Shown: positions 27,929 through 40,812, counted from the first letter of the stretch. The stretch is DNA of 64,000 bases from Cercis canadensis (GCA_003255065.1 QAOA01005801.1:1804143-1868142), one strand, 5' to 3'. Notes: a model not told the origin generated them from the sequence alone. A program made the numbers and translations.

Positions 27929-30900
27929 TTATTTTATCACCACAAACCAGTATCTCTTATTAGAATTTGGGTTAGGAGATGGTGTAAAATATACTTGCTC
28001 CGCTTGTTGAGCAAAGATAAATGTATCATTACCCTTATATCTCTTATTCAATTTCACCTCAAAAATTTCATACTTCGGGCAAATCCTTGTACCCATAGGT
28101 GAAGGATCAAACCATTTACCATTGAAGAGTGTCAATCGCTTAATAAGGATTCTAAGATATTCTATCTCAATTATCTCTTGTAAAATTCCATGATATAAAG
28201 TATTTGTTCCACTAAGAGCAACTCCAAAATTATTTGTTTTTCGATTTTGTGCCAAAATAGATGCGTAAAAAGAATAATCATTCACAAATAAAATAGCAAT
28301 GTCTACACCACTCTTAAAGGCCCCCAAGCTAAATTGTACAGAAATTGATCTTCGATGTTATTATTAGGATTGTGTACTTATTAACCATTAACATTGAGTC
28401 TATTATATCAACACATATGTTATAAGAGATAATAATGATAACTTAATTATGTAATTGTGAAAATAACTTACATAGTTTTTGAACTAAAACACAAAGTTTG
28501 ATTGTATTTATTTGTCAACTTCAATGAAGCTAAGATTAAGGATAGTTGACGTGAATGACTCAACATAAATACTACAATTATTATCATATGTATTAAATAC
28601 TAAGAGATAGAAACTTAATAAGTTTTGAATAACACATGAAGAATATAAGTTACTTTAGAAATTGTTCAAATTCAAGGCAATTTAAAAGAATGTATAGGGA
28701 TGTTGCGGCTACTTCCTCCTCATTTAGATAACGAGTTCTATACGCTCCCTCAAGTTGGCTAGGATAGTTAAAGATAGATAGTGGAGGAAGACAACTCTCA
28801 ACCGTCATCATTTCAAGACCCTCTTCTATTTTTAGAATGTACGTGAGACTAAAAATTATAAGAAAAAAATGTGGATGTTTCCTCAAGTATGTAAGTTTTG
28901 CAGATAGAATACTCCACATGAGCTTTATTTTTTCCCTTAAGATTGTATAAAAACCTATGAAAAAAAAGTATTGCACGATTATAATGCATATAAATGACGA
29001 GACATTCAAATGTAAGTAATTTTGAAATATTATATTTATACATCTCAAATGGATACATCCATCGATATTGTCCAGGTTCACCAATTTGTGCTTCATACAC
29101 TAACTATATGGGAAAGTGTTCTATGACATTAGAGAAGTCAAGAGGGAATATCTTCTCCAATTTACACAAGATGATGAGAATATTCTTATCCATCATGTCA
29201 AGTCTACTTTCTTCCAATGTTGAACAACATAAGTCTAAAAAAAAATACCTCAACTCAGTTAAGGATTTCTAAATAAGAGTATGTAGACTACTAAATGCAA
29301 TTAGAAGCAATCTCTCCATCAAGACATGACAATCACAACTCTTCATATGCTACAAAGTGTAACTTGTCATATCAACACATCTCACCAAGTTAGATGCATA
29401 TCCATCTAGAAGCTTCAAGTCTTGTACCCACTCACATATTGCTCTCTTTTGATCCATATTAAAAGTGTATTGTGCCTTGGATTTGACAAATTTTTCATTA
29501 CCCATGTCTTCCAACTCTAAGGCATTTCATCTATAATACAAGTCGAGATCCATCATTGCCTTTACACATTATCTTTGGTCTTACCTTTAACATCAATGAC
29601 AACGTTGTAAACATTTTTAAACACATCACTCTCCATATGCATGACATATATGTTGTGCGGTTCAACAAATCACACCAATATATCAAGTCCCAAAAGATAC
29701 TATGTTTAGTCTAATTATGACTCTTATTCTAGCCAAGTAAAGGATACCTTCCTCCAGTATCAATTATCTTGGGAAATTGAATAACTTGTTCAAATAATTT
29801 AACTCCCAAGTATTGCATAGGTGGGTGACCTATTTCAATGGTATCTTTTAAAAAATTCTTCTTATTCTTACAAAATGGATGATCCATGGGCAAGAACTGC
29901 TGATGACAATCAAACTAATATATCTTTCGGCCATTTTGAAGATAAAATGCTCTTGAACATTTCATGCAAACTGGACAATCTAATTAACTTACTGTTTGCC
30001 AACCTGACAGTATGTCATAAGCAGGAAAGTCATTGATAGTCTACAACAAAGCAACCTTCAAATAGAAGTTTTTTTTTTTAGAAATGTCATACGTTTGCAC
30101 ACCTTCATCCCATAACAATTTCAGATCATTAATCAGAGGATGTAAGTACACATCCATCTTACTTTTTAGATTATGTGGGCCAGGAATTATTATTGTTAGG
30201 AATATGTATTCTTTCGTTATATACATTCTAGGAGGAAGATTGTACGGGATCAGAATTATAGGCCAACAAGAGTAGACACTAGAGTTCATATTGAATGGAC
30301 TAAAATCATCAAAACACAATCATGATCTCACATTTATTAGTTCTGATGCAAACTCTGGGTGAGTTCAATTAAAATGCTTTCACGCTTACCCATCTAAAAG
30401 TTGTGACAATAGTCTTTCCTCATGTTGATTTTCATGATGTCATCGCATATATTTTGCAATTGCATTAAAAGCAAACAATCTTTGTAAGTAGGAAATTATT
30501 GGTAAATACTACATCTATTTCTTCAGGATCTCCTTCTTCCGGCTATTTCTATTTCTTATTTCCAGAAAACAAGTTTCATCATAAAATTTACACTTTTTAT
30601 TTGTTGTACCATCACCATAATACAACATACATCCAAATAGATAACAATCTACTTTTTTTATAGCCACACCCAAGTTGAGACACTAATTTCTTAGTTTGAT
30701 AAAAATTATCAAGCATTCGATGACCCATAGGCAATACCTCCTTTATCAACACACCTGAAGCATATTGTAGTCAAACTTAATGCTCAACAATCTAACCGCA
30801 ATTGATAATACGGAGTGACTATCACATCCATCCCACAAGGGAGGCTATGCAGCGCATAGCATATCATAAAACTTCAATGAATCATGATTAGGTTCCTTTG

Positions 30901-31279
30901 GTTTAGGGTCAGGATAGAAACTAAGGCCCCCAACATCAATAACTATTTTCTCATATGGATTCAAATCATCAAAAAATATATCAACTTCATAACCTCTTTG
31001 AAGAATAGGTGGTGAAGTATCCGCATGATTATGCTGATAATAGTAATTTCGCTGAAAACATTTCCTATATAAATGTTGTTTTACTACATCCGGCTCATGA
31101 AATCTCAAGCATTTATATTTCAAGCATGGACACCTAAATGTCACTTCCTGTTTAAACACATCTAGTTCACTAACAGCTAAAATAAATTCTTCAACATCCC
31201 ATATGAATTCATTTGATAACTTATTCCCTTAAGGATTTTTCTTATGGTATATCCAATGACGACGCTCAAGTATATTCAT
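27929..31279 (-). pseudogene. TNP2-type CACTA transposase, heavily decayed
   Basis: The minus strand begins MNILERRHWIYHKKNP at 31279. The transposase-associated domain follows (RCPCLKYKCLRFHEP then DVVKQHLYRKCFQRNYYYQ, near 31100). Next is the TNP2 core: FSPFNMNSSVYSCWPIILIP, YNLPPRMYITKEYIF, IIPGPHNLKSKMDVYLHPLI and ELLWDEGVQTYD-like text at 30041-30319, and TINDFPAYD-like text near 30020. Further on are YRWMYPFEMYK near 29060 (end of the DUF4218 part) and a DUF4216-like C-terminus at 27929-28327 (GTNTLYHGILQEIIEIEY, FAQQAEQVYFTPSPNP). The order and content are those of autonomous plant CACTA transposases. Stops and frameshifts between every block show it is long dead. Confidence 0.88.
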
Positions 31280-33304
31280 CTATTCAAACACTAAAATATT
31301 ATTGAATTAAATAATCTTTAAGAATTATTCTTAACTTAAAGCTATAAGGGTATGGATTCTATTCCATTCTTGAAGAGTGCTTCTCACTAAAACAAACTTA
31401 TACAAGTAACTAGTTTAATAAAATTTCAGCAGTACCTTCACATGATGCTCCAAATACACAAAATACATTGCATAAGCAGCATAAATATGCACCTAGAGAA
31501 ACACAAAGAGATGATGTGATTTTAATAAATAAGTTACAAAATAAACTTGCATGCCTAATTTAGTGAATGCACTTCTCCAAAAACATTTCTAAAATTTGGA
31601 ACTATCCAAAAGTTAACTCTACTTAGTTAACTCTTAGACGGGGTTCTAAGTGAAATAAGCTTTCCTCTATGATAAAATATTTTCCTACACTTATGTAACT
31701 GTTCAAACATATTTACTTTAGAACATGATAAAAGAGTATAGTCATCATTCCATTTAATCCACCAAGACAATATGCCAATTATTTTAACTACACATATGCA
31801 CAAGCACAAGCATTGCATTGTTCTAGAAAACATACAACTCAAAGTCCAACAAGTGTAGAAAAAAAAATTATATCAAGTGTACATAAATATCTAAAAAAAT
31901 ATATATATTACATACAAGAGCACACATGAAAATTGAGCAATAGCATAAGCAATCTCTAGTTAGACAACAACCTACACACTTATTCTCAATTTAATTCACT
32001 ATAATAAATGTCAATGCAAGAGTACACATGCTAATAAAATAACAAGTCCAATATCACAAAGATTTCAAAGAGTCATATTACATACGTCAATAAATGTAAT
32101 AAAACAACCCGTATAAGCTCAAACACACCACCAACTGTTTACAACCAACAAAATTAAAAAAATAAAATTACATATTCTTACTTTAAATAGAGAAAAACTC
32201 ATATACAAAGAAAAATCACAAAAAATTATCAAACTGAACTCATCATGTCATGCATCAAAAGCCCTCAACAAATTGAACTCATTTTTTTTTTTTTTTTTTT
32301 ACATTATCTACATTTTCTATTTTAAAATTTGGATATAATTATCCTTACAATAGATAAATTTCATAATCCATAAAAAAAAAAAACCTAAAAATCATAAAAT
32401 AACCTCAAACCACCCATGCATCAAAACCTGTAAACAAATTTAACCAAAAAAAAAATATTCACACATTATCAATTTTTCTATCCCATTTTCAGACATAATT
32501 GCTGTTACAATAGATACATTCCATAATCCATCACAAAATACCTAAAAATCATAAAACAATCTCTAACCACCCATACATCAAAACTCTTAAACAAATTTAA
32601 CAAAATAAAATCCAAATATTATCAATTTTCTCATCCTATTTTTGGATTCAAGCTAAGCCCTAACCTAAACAATCATGCATCAATTAATTATACTAAATTC
32701 TAACTATTTCTACATATCATTATAACTTCAATCTACCAATTAGAGCAAAATAATTCTAACACAATAACTCAAATAAAAGTGAAAAGGATGAAAGATGGAT
32801 TTGAGTTTTGGGTTATTTATACACTTACCTAAGGAAGTAATGGTGTAGGCCAGCTTCTTGCAACACTATAGGAAGCTCGAATGCTACCAGAATCATCGAA
32901 AAAAGAAGGAAACAGTGAAGAAGAAAGGTGAGTCTTGGATGGATATACCCATTTTTCAACTCCAAAGGTAATTCTAATGGTATTATTACCGTTAGAATTC
33001 ATTTGAAAATTAAAAAAAAAAAAATTGACAAATTTTATGAAACGGTGTGGTTTGTGCATTTCTAGGTTCCAAAATCATTGGAATATAATGTTGGAATATT
33101 CTCAAAATCATAAAAAAAAAAAAAATTGGTGCGGTTTGAATTTTTTCAACTCTAAGGTATATTTAGTATACCATTGGAATTTTAAAAAAAAAATTCCCAA
33201 GAATTCCAAAGGTAATTTTGATGGAAAATTCCAACAGTAAAGAAATTTCGTTGGAATTTTGAACAAAATTTTGTTCCATTGGAAAATACATGTTATCTTG
33301 TAGT
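31280..33304. other. 5' non-coding part of CACTA element 2
   Basis: AT-rich leader DNA with a T run at 32283-32300, a loosely repeated block at about 32320-32640 (AATTATCCTTACAATAGATA-like text recurring), and subterminal motifs from 32930 on. No gene is visible. Confidence 0.6.
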
Positions 33305-33308
33305 GAAA

Positions 33309-33631
33309 GTTCAATTCCTATAATTTATGTGAAGAGAAAAGCTTACAAAAAATGAAGCATCATATACTAATTATTCACTCTGTGTGTTCTAGCGGTATTG
33401 AATCAATAGAACTCTAACAGTGGATGATGTATATTATTACTTTAATGCTATTAGCATTTTAGAAGACAATTAAGAGCACAAATAATCTGCTAAAGACATA
33501 TTCAGAGAATAATAATAGAATAGTCAAAACACAAAATAAATAATGAACTTCCATCAAGAACAGGATAAAAAATTTACTTTCAATCCCCTCTCAATCCAAA
33601 TAAAGTAGCAATTAATTATAAGCAAACATTA
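33309..33631. other. Spacer between CACTA element 2 and the gypsy element
   Basis: AT-rich DNA without coding signal. It is the pre-insertion continuation of 25335. The last bases CATTA (33627-33631) would be the target duplication of the gypsy element, but the other copy lies in the gap. Confidence 0.45.
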
Positions 33632-34306
33632 TGATGCGAATCAGCTTGCTACATGCCCTAACCCTAGGAGTGTTCATGATCCCTTGCTTGGAGTTGGAGG
33701 CCCGATGACTAGAAGCAGAGCTAAGCGAGTGAGAGAGGCATTGTTGAGCCTAGTCCAAGAGGTGCAGACCAAAGAAAGAGCAGCTGGGCCAAGTTCAGAG
33801 TTGAGATGGATCACTTATCTGTCTCTTGTAGAAGGTGCACATGGGCCAGCTTGGAGCCCAAGTTTGGAGCAGGCCAAAAATAATGTTTAATTTAATTAGT
33901 TTTATTTTTGGGCCTTTATGTTTATGGGCCAAAACGTTTAATTAGTTTTAAATTCGTTTTTTAATATTTTGGGCCTTTATGTCTATGGGCCAAACTGGGT
34001 ATTAGGGTTTTATTAACTTTCTTAGAGGATCCATCATAGCTTGTAGCCTCCTAGCCGAATTGCCTATATAAGGAATTCGTGTATGCCTTTGCAAAACAGT
34101 TTTGGAGATTAATAGTATTCAGTTTCTGAATTATTGAGTTTCTCTGGATTGAGAGCTTCCCTGTTGTTCTTGGGCAAAGAACTTGAACTTGAACTTACCA
34201 AGGATCCTTCCTTGCTAAGGGTTCACCCTATTGAGATAACCAAGGTCATCCCACAGTTTGGTATCCAGACACTCCGTTTCGATCCTTCGGGTACGTGAAC
34301 GCATCA
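33632..34306 (+). repeat. 5' LTR of the gypsy element
   Basis: 675 bp, from TGATGCGAATCAGC to GAACGCATCA. It holds CTATATAAGG at about 34064, a likely TATA box. The frame encoding [19 protein letters not shown] continues in it to a stop at 33888-33890. In the 3' LTR that same frame is the tail of the pol protein. Confidence 0.95.
34064..34073 (+). promoter_or_regulatory. TATA box of the gypsy LTR promoter
   Basis: CTATATAAGG lies about 240 bases before the LTR end, a normal position for the U3/R promoter of a plant LTR. Confidence 0.65.
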
Positions 34307-34308
34307 TT

Positions 34309-34320
34309 TGGTATCAGAGC
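34309..34320 (+). other. Primer-binding site of the gypsy element
   Basis: TGGTATCAGAGC, complementary to the 3' end of initiator tRNA-Met, lies two bases after the 5' LTR. Confidence 0.92.
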
Positions 34321-35352
34321 TTTGGCTCCTTGGAGTTTCAATCGGTATTCCTAAAACCCCCTTATTCTATTTTTATTTCATCTATCTTATTTGTTTGAGT
34401 CAATCATCTTCTACCCCCCTTTATATTAAGTCAGTTTTTGTCTTTTATTTTTCCTATCAATTTCATTCTTCGTTATGTTCTTTAAGTTTCTGGTCAAGTT
34501 ATCCCTATAATTTTTGTTTGGATCATTGGTTGGTCTTTTTTTTTCCTTGTTTTCCTTGTTTGTGTTTAAGAGTCCACGTCCTAGGTTAAAATTACCTAGA
34601 GGCGGCGGCTGTTTCAATTGCAATAGCAAATCCTAGTTGTTCGTCGAGTCCTAGTCAAGTTTTAAAAAAAAAAAAAAAAAAAAAACAAAGAGAGACAGAT
34701 TCTGCAAAACAAACAAATCAAAAAAAAAAAAAAAAGATTAGCAAGATCTGTTCTTGTGAAAAGAAAATCAAAAACGGACTATTTGGACTCACTTACTTGA
34801 AAAGGCCATAACTTTCAGCTCGTTTGGAGTTACGGAACCCGTGACCCGGCGTTTCGAAGCTCGTTCAGAGCCCTTCAACGTGGCAACTGGGTAAACCCAG
34901 TTGATGCCATTTTCGAGCTCAAAATCCTTCAAAAACGTCTGTTTCGGGCTGTTTTCTATAATCTGCTGATTTTCTTTCAATTTGTTGCTGTTTTCTAGAT
35001 TCCTTTATTCTTTTCTTGTCCAAACCAACATCTTTGTTCATTATTTATATTCAAAAGTCTTGGTCATTTTATTTTATTTTATTTCTTTTTCCTTCTTGAA
35101 GTTTTTGTTTTGCTTCTTTGTCATCTTCTTTTTGCTTCCTTATCTTATTTATTTTTATTCAACACCCTTGTTTGGCTTTCTTGTCATTTTTGTTTCTATC
35201 ACCTTTTCTCCTTGATAAGTTCTTGGAAAGTTCTTGTTTAAGGGCTTCTAAGGAAATTTGAGTGGAAAAAGGCAAGAGTGGTGAGCGCATTATCGGGAAA
35301 AAGCCAATTGAGTGTAAACACGAGTGAAACACGTGAGGTGAGTGTGTGCAAC
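34321..35352 (+). other. Untranslated leader of the gypsy element
   Basis: About 1 kb between the primer-binding site and the gag start. It is T-rich with two A runs near 34665 and 34721. It has no credible protein of its own. It should hold the packaging signal, not recognisable by eye. Confidence 0.6.
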
Positions 35353-38300
35353 ATGGAACAGGAAGAACCATTCACCAAAAGTCATATGGATGCATATATG
35401 AACGCAATTCAGGACCAAATTGCAGCATTACGAATGGGCACTGAGGACAGATTAGAGAGGTTAGAAAACCTAGTTTCACCTAAGACAAAAACTAAAACAA
35501 CTAGACCCTTTCGGTATTCTGAGGAAGAGGAAGAAGACTATTCTGAGGTTGAAATCGAGACCAAAAGAGAGAGGAGGGCAGCCCCTCGTCGTGATAATAA
35601 CCTGGGGAGTATAAAAATGAGAATTCCTACCTTTCAAGGTAAAAGTGATCCTGAACTTTACCTAGATTGGGAGAGGAAAGTGGAACATGTTTTTGAGTGC
35701 CATGAATACTCTGAAGAAAAGAAAGTAAAGCTGGCAATAGTTGAATTCACTGATTATGCTAGTATTTGGTGGGATCAGCTAGTGATTAACAGGCGTAGAG
35801 ATGGTGAGAGACCTATTCGGTCATGGGCTGATATGAGAGCCGTGATGAGGAAACGGTTTGTACCTAGACATTACTATAGAGATTGTTTCAAGAAATTGCA
35901 AGATTTGAAACAAGGATCTATGAGTGTGGCTGAGTACAACAGTGAGATGGAGATAGCCATGATGAGGGCTAGTATTGATGAGAACCGTGAGGCAACCATG
36001 GCACGGTTTATTAGTGGCTTGAAGCGAGAGATTGCTGAAGTGGTGGAGATGAGTCACTATGTAGAGATGGAGGACTTGGTGCATAAAGCCGAGCATGTAG
36101 AGCGACAGTTGAAGGCTAGAGCAGCTTCTAGATTCGGTGTGCCTTCCAGAACTTCAAACTGGAAATCAAATTGGAAGGATAATCCTCACACAGCTCCAAA
36201 GCCAAGAGACGACACAAGACCAAAGCCTACGGGTTCTACTCCTATTTCCCAAGGTAAAACAGACTATAACTCTTCTTCTAAGTCACGTGACATCAAATGC
36301 TACAGGTGTCAAGGACGTGGACATATATCTTCTGAATGTCCCAATAGAAGGAAAGTTGTTATGCTTGCTACTGGTGAGTATGATAGTGAGGAGGAATCTA
36401 CTGTTACACCTGGTTGTGAAGACATGCCACCCTTAGAAGATGCTAGTGACGTGGAGGGAATTGATGACTCCCTTCCAGATCAGTATTTGATGGTGTCCAG
36501 GCGTGTGCTCAACATGCAACCGAGGGAAGATGACATCGAAGAACACCGCGAGCATATCTTTCAAAATCGATGCTTGGTGGGAGACAAGGTATGTAGCGTT
36601 ATTATTGACAGTGGATCTTGTACTAATGTTGCTAGTACCTTGGCCGTAGAAAAGTTGAATTTACCTACTATTCCACACCCCTCGCCTTATAGGCTAAGGT
36701 GGTTGAATGATAGAGGAGACCTATGGGTAAACAAGCAAGTTAGGATTGCATTTGCCTTTAGCACTTTTAAAGATGAAGTACTGTGTGATGTGGTGCCTAT
36801 GCATGCTTGTCATATTTTGTTGGGACGACCATGGCAGTTTGATAGGCGAGTGAAGTATGACGGATACAACAACACTTACACCGTCTACAAGAATGACAAG
36901 GCCACTTTGTTGAAACCTTTAAAACCTGCTCTTGCATATGCGGATCAAGCAAAGATTACAAAAGAATGTAAAGAGAGAGAAGAAAAAGCAGCCAAAGAAA
37001 AAGAGGCTGAGAGAGAAAAAGAAAAAAGTACGGACAAAAAGAGTGAGAGAAGACAAAAAGTGAGTGCTTTTGCACAAAAAAGTGAGGTCAAGAGTGTTCT
37101 ATTGTCTAAGCCAACCCTTCTTGTACTTATGTACAAGGATGTTTATTTTACTAACTCTCTTAACCCTTCTTTGCCTAGTGTGGTTGTTTCTTTGATGCAG
37201 GAATTTACTGATATTTTCCCTGAAGAGATACCACATGGTTTGCCTCCCTTGAGGGGCATAGAGCACCAGATTGACTTTGTTCCTGGATCGACTATCCCTA
37301 ATAAACCAGCCTACCGAGCTAATCCTGACGAGACAAAGGAAATTCAAAGGCAAGTAGATGAGCTCGTACAAAAGGGATTCGTGAAAGAAAGTCTAAGCCC
37401 ATGTTCAGTTCCAGTTATCTTGGTGCCAAAGAAAGACGGGACATGGCGCATGTGTGTGGATTGCCGAGCCATCAACCAAATCACGGTTAAGTATAGACAT
37501 CCTATCCCTAGATTAGATGACATGCTTGATGAGTTGTATGGTTCTAGTGTCTTTTCTAAGATAGATTTAAAGAATGGATACTACCAAATTCGCATGAAAG
37601 AAGGAGATGAGTGGAAAACTGCATTTAAAACAAAATATGGTTTGTATGAGTGGTTAGTAATGCCTTTCGGTTTAACTAATGCACCTAGCACTTTCATGAG
37701 ACTAATGAACCATGTTTTGCGTGCCTTTATTGGAAAATTTGTGGTGGTTTATTTTGATGATATCCTAGTTTATAGCAAAACCCTAGATGATCATGTGTCA
37801 CACTTGCATGATGTCTTTATTGCTTTGAGAGAACATAAATTGTATGCTAATTTTAAGAAGTGTGCATTTTGTTCCGATTCTGTTATATTTCTTGGGTTTG
37901 TTGTAAGTTCTAAGGGTATTAGCATGGATGAGGAGAAGGTTAAGGCAATCCGAGATTGGCCTACACCTAAGAATGCGAATGAGGTAAGATCTTTCCATGG
38001 CTTAGCTAGTTTTTATAGGCGGTTTGTAAAGAATTTCAGCACCATAGCCGCACCCCTAAATGAACTAGTTAAGAAAAATGTGAGTTTTAAGTGGGGCGAG
38101 GAACAAGAGAGGGCATTTACCACTTTAAAGGAAACTTTAACTAGTGCTCCTCTTTTATGTTTGCCTAACTTTGACAGAGCTTTTGAGATTGAATGTGATG
38201 CTTCAGGTATTGGAATAGGGGCTGTTTTGATGCAGGATTCCAAGCCTATTGCATATTTCAGTGAGAAGCTTAATGGGGCAGCATTAAATTATCCCACTTA

Positions 38301-39970
38301 TGACAAAGAGCTTTATGCTCTAGTGAGGACTCTCCAAACGTGGCAGCACTATCTATGGCCTCGGGAATTCATCATTCATTCGGATCATGAGAGCTTGAAG
38401 TATTTGAAATCCCAAGGTAAGTTAAATAAGAGACATGCCAAATGGTTAGAGTTCATTGAGACGTTCCCCTATGTTATTAAATATAAAGCTGGGAAGGAGA
38501 ATGTCGTTGCTGATGCCTTGTCTAGAAGGTATACTTTAATTACTTCTTTGCATGCTAAGCTATTAGGTTTTGAGCTTATCAAAGACTTGTATGAATCTGA
38601 TTCTGATTTCGGTCAACTATGGATTGCTTGTGCTAAGTATGCTAGTGGTGATTATTATAGGCATGATGGGTACTTGTTTAAGAAAGATAAATTATGTGTG
38701 CCTGCATGTTCTATATGTGATTTGTTTGTTAGAGAGACGCATGGTGGTGGCCTAATGGGGCACTTTGGTGTTAAAAAAAACTTTGGATATTTTACATGAA
38801 CATTTTTATTGGCCTCACATGAAACATGATGTGCTTTCTATTTGTGACAAGTGTATTACTTGTAAACAGGCTAAGTCCAAAGTTATGCCACATGGACTTT
38901 ATACACCATTACCTATACCTAGTCAACCTTGGATTGATATTTCTATGGATTTTGTGCTAGGGCTGCCAAGGTCACCAGGTGGGAAAGATAGTATCTTTGT
39001 GGTTGTTGATAGGTTTAGCAAGATGGCTCACTTTATTGCTTGTGCTAAAACTAATGATGCAACACACATTGCTGACTTGTTCTTTAAAGAAATAGTGCGC
39101 TTGCATGGTTTACCTAGAACAATAGTGAGTGATAGAGATGTGAAGTTCCTAAGTCACTTTTGGCGAACCCTATGGGGTCGATTGGGGACTAAGCTTCTAT
39201 TTTCTACGGTTGCACATCCTCAGACAGATGGGCAAACTGAGGTTGTTAATAGAACACTTGCTACTATATTGCGTGCTATTATGCAAAAGAATCTTAAGCG
39301 TTGGGAACAATCTTTGCCGCATGTTGAGTTTGCTTATAATCGCACTGTACACTCTACTACTTCTTATTCCCCTTTTGAGATTGTTTATGGATTTAATCCT
39401 TTAACTCCCTTGGATATTTACCTTTGCCTACTAATGAGTTTGCTAATCTTGATGGTAAGCACAAGGCAGATTTTGTTAAAGACTTGCATTCCAAGGTTCG
39501 GGCTAATATTGAGAAGAAGAATGAGCAGTATGCTAGACAAGCCAACAAGGGACGAACTAGGGTTATATTTGAACCAGGTGATTGGGTTTGGGTACACCTT
39601 AGGAAGGGACGGTTTCCTACCCAACAGAAATCAAAGTTGCACCCTCGAGGAGAAGGGCCGTTTGAGGTCCTTGAGCGGATTAATGACAATGCCTACAAAA
39701 TTAATCTTCCTGGTGAGTATGGCAATGTTAGTGCTACTTTTAATGTTGCTGACTTAACCTTGTTTGATGTAGGTGACGATTCAGATTCGAGGACGAATCC
39801 TTCTGAGGAGGGAGGGAATGATGCGAATCAGCTTGCTACATGCCCTAACCCTAGGAGTGTTCATGATCCCTTGCTTGGAGTTGGAGGCCCGATGACTAGA
39901 AGCAGAGCTAAGCGAGTGAGAGAGGCATTGTTGAGCCTAGTCCAAGAGGTGCAGACCAAAGAAAGAGCAG
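35353..39970 (+). CDS. Gypsy gag-pol polyprotein (two apparent frameshifts)
   Basis: The best start is the ATG at 35353 ([18 protein letters not shown]); the frame is open further upstream without an ATG. Domains in order are retrotransposon gag ([20 protein letters not shown] near 35625), zinc knuckle [14 protein letters not shown] near 36300, aspartic protease with [12 protein letters not shown] near 36605, reverse transcriptase with [11 protein letters not shown] near 37750, RNase H ([16 protein letters not shown]), and integrase. The integrase has an HH-CC finger split by a frameshift in an eight-A run near 38775, then [20 protein letters not shown] and [13 protein letters not shown] second shift falls near 39415. 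Downstream the frame gives the C-terminal [13 protein letters not shown] and continues through the purine tract into the 3' LTR, cut by the gap. The A-run shift may be a sequencing error, so the element may be nearly intact. Confidence 0.93.
39806..39818 (+). other. Polypurine tract of the gypsy element
   Basis: GAGGAGGGAGGGAA-type purine run directly before the 3' LTR at 39819. It lies inside the pol reading frame, encoding Glu-Glu-Gly-Gly. Confidence 0.85.
39819..39970 (+). repeat. 3' LTR of the gypsy element, truncated by the gap
   Basis: The first 152 bp of the LTR match 33632-33783 with no difference that I can see. The assembly breaks here, as expected at a near-identical repeat. Confidence 0.93.
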
Positions 39971-40812
39971 NNNNNNNNNNNNNNNNNNNNNNNNNNNNNN
40001 NNNNNNNNNNNNNNNNNNNNNNNNNNNNNNNNNNNNNNNNNNNNNNNNNNNNNNNNNNNNNNNNNNNNNNNNNNNNNNNNNNNNNNNNNNNNNNNNNNNN
40101 NNNNNNNNNNNNNNNNNNNNNNNNNNNNNNNNNNNNNNNNNNNNNNNNNNNNNNNNNNNNNNNNNNNNNNNNNNNNNNNNNNNNNNNNNNNNNNNNNNNN
40201 NNNNNNNNNNNNNNNNNNNNNNNNNNNNNNNNNNNNNNNNNNNNNNNNNNNNNNNNNNNNNNNNNNNNNNNNNNNNNNNNNNNNNNNNNNNNNNNNNNNN
40301 NNNNNNNNNNNNNNNNNNNNNNNNNNNNNNNNNNNNNNNNNNNNNNNNNNNNNNNNNNNNNNNNNNNNNNNNNNNNNNNNNNNNNNNNNNNNNNNNNNNN
40401 NNNNNNNNNNNNNNNNNNNNNNNNNNNNNNNNNNNNNNNNNNNNNNNNNNNNNNNNNNNNNNNNNNNNNNNNNNNNNNNNNNNNNNNNNNNNNNNNNNNN
40501 NNNNNNNNNNNNNNNNNNNNNNNNNNNNNNNNNNNNNNNNNNNNNNNNNNNNNNNNNNNNNNNNNNNNNNNNNNNNNNNNNNNNNNNNNNNNNNNNNNNN
40601 NNNNNNNNNNNNNNNNNNNNNNNNNNNNNNNNNNNNNNNNNNNNNNNNNNNNNNNNNNNNNNNNNNNNNNNNNNNNNNNNNNNNNNNNNNNNNNNNNNNN
40701 NNNNNNNNNNNNNNNNNNNNNNNNNNNNNNNNNNNNNNNNNNNNNNNNNNNNNNNNNNNNNNNNNNNNNNNNNNNNNNNNNNNNNNNNNNNNNNNNNNNN
40801 NNNNNNNNNNNN
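39971..40812. other. Assembly gap (842 N)
   Basis: An unbroken run of N. It should contain the remaining 523 bp or so of the gypsy 3' LTR and the junction to PIF copy 2. The true size is unknown. Confidence 0.99.

Larger units (their letters stand above)
25336..33305 (-). mobile_element. CACTA (En/Spm) element 2, full length, inactive
   Basis: The 7,970-bp element begins CACTACAAGAAAAAGATG and ends CATGTTATCTTGTAGTG, inverted CACTACAAGATAACATG. A 3-bp AAA duplication lies at 25333-25335 and 33306-33308. Subterminal regions (25360-25680 and 32930-33295) are filled with AATTCCAATGG / CCATTGGAATTT and related motifs. Two genes on the minus strand follow the usual layout: a TNP2-type transposase first, a Ptta-like protein second. 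Both are riddled with stops. It probably sits in the 5' flank or 5' part of PIF copy 1. Confidence 0.94.
33632..39970 (+). mobile_element. Ty3/gypsy LTR retrotransposon, young, 3' LTR lost in gap
   Basis: The 5' LTR, primer-binding site, long gag-pol frame, purine tract and first 152 bp of the 3' LTR are present. Those 152 bp appear identical to the 5' LTR by eye, so the insertion is recent. With a 675-bp LTR the element would end near 40493, inside the N run. Coding order is gag, protease, reverse transcriptase, RNase H, integrase, so it is Ty3/gypsy. I see no chromodomain signature. Confidence 0.95.

Noticed and set aside
33684..33890. A stand-alone gene in the gypsy 5' LTR
   Set aside because: It is the duplicate of the pol C-terminus that the 3' LTR supplies, not an independent gene.
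35821..38243. Several antisense open frames opposite the gypsy polyprotein
   Set aside because: They are shadows of the plus-strand gag-pol gene and show no protein family of their own.
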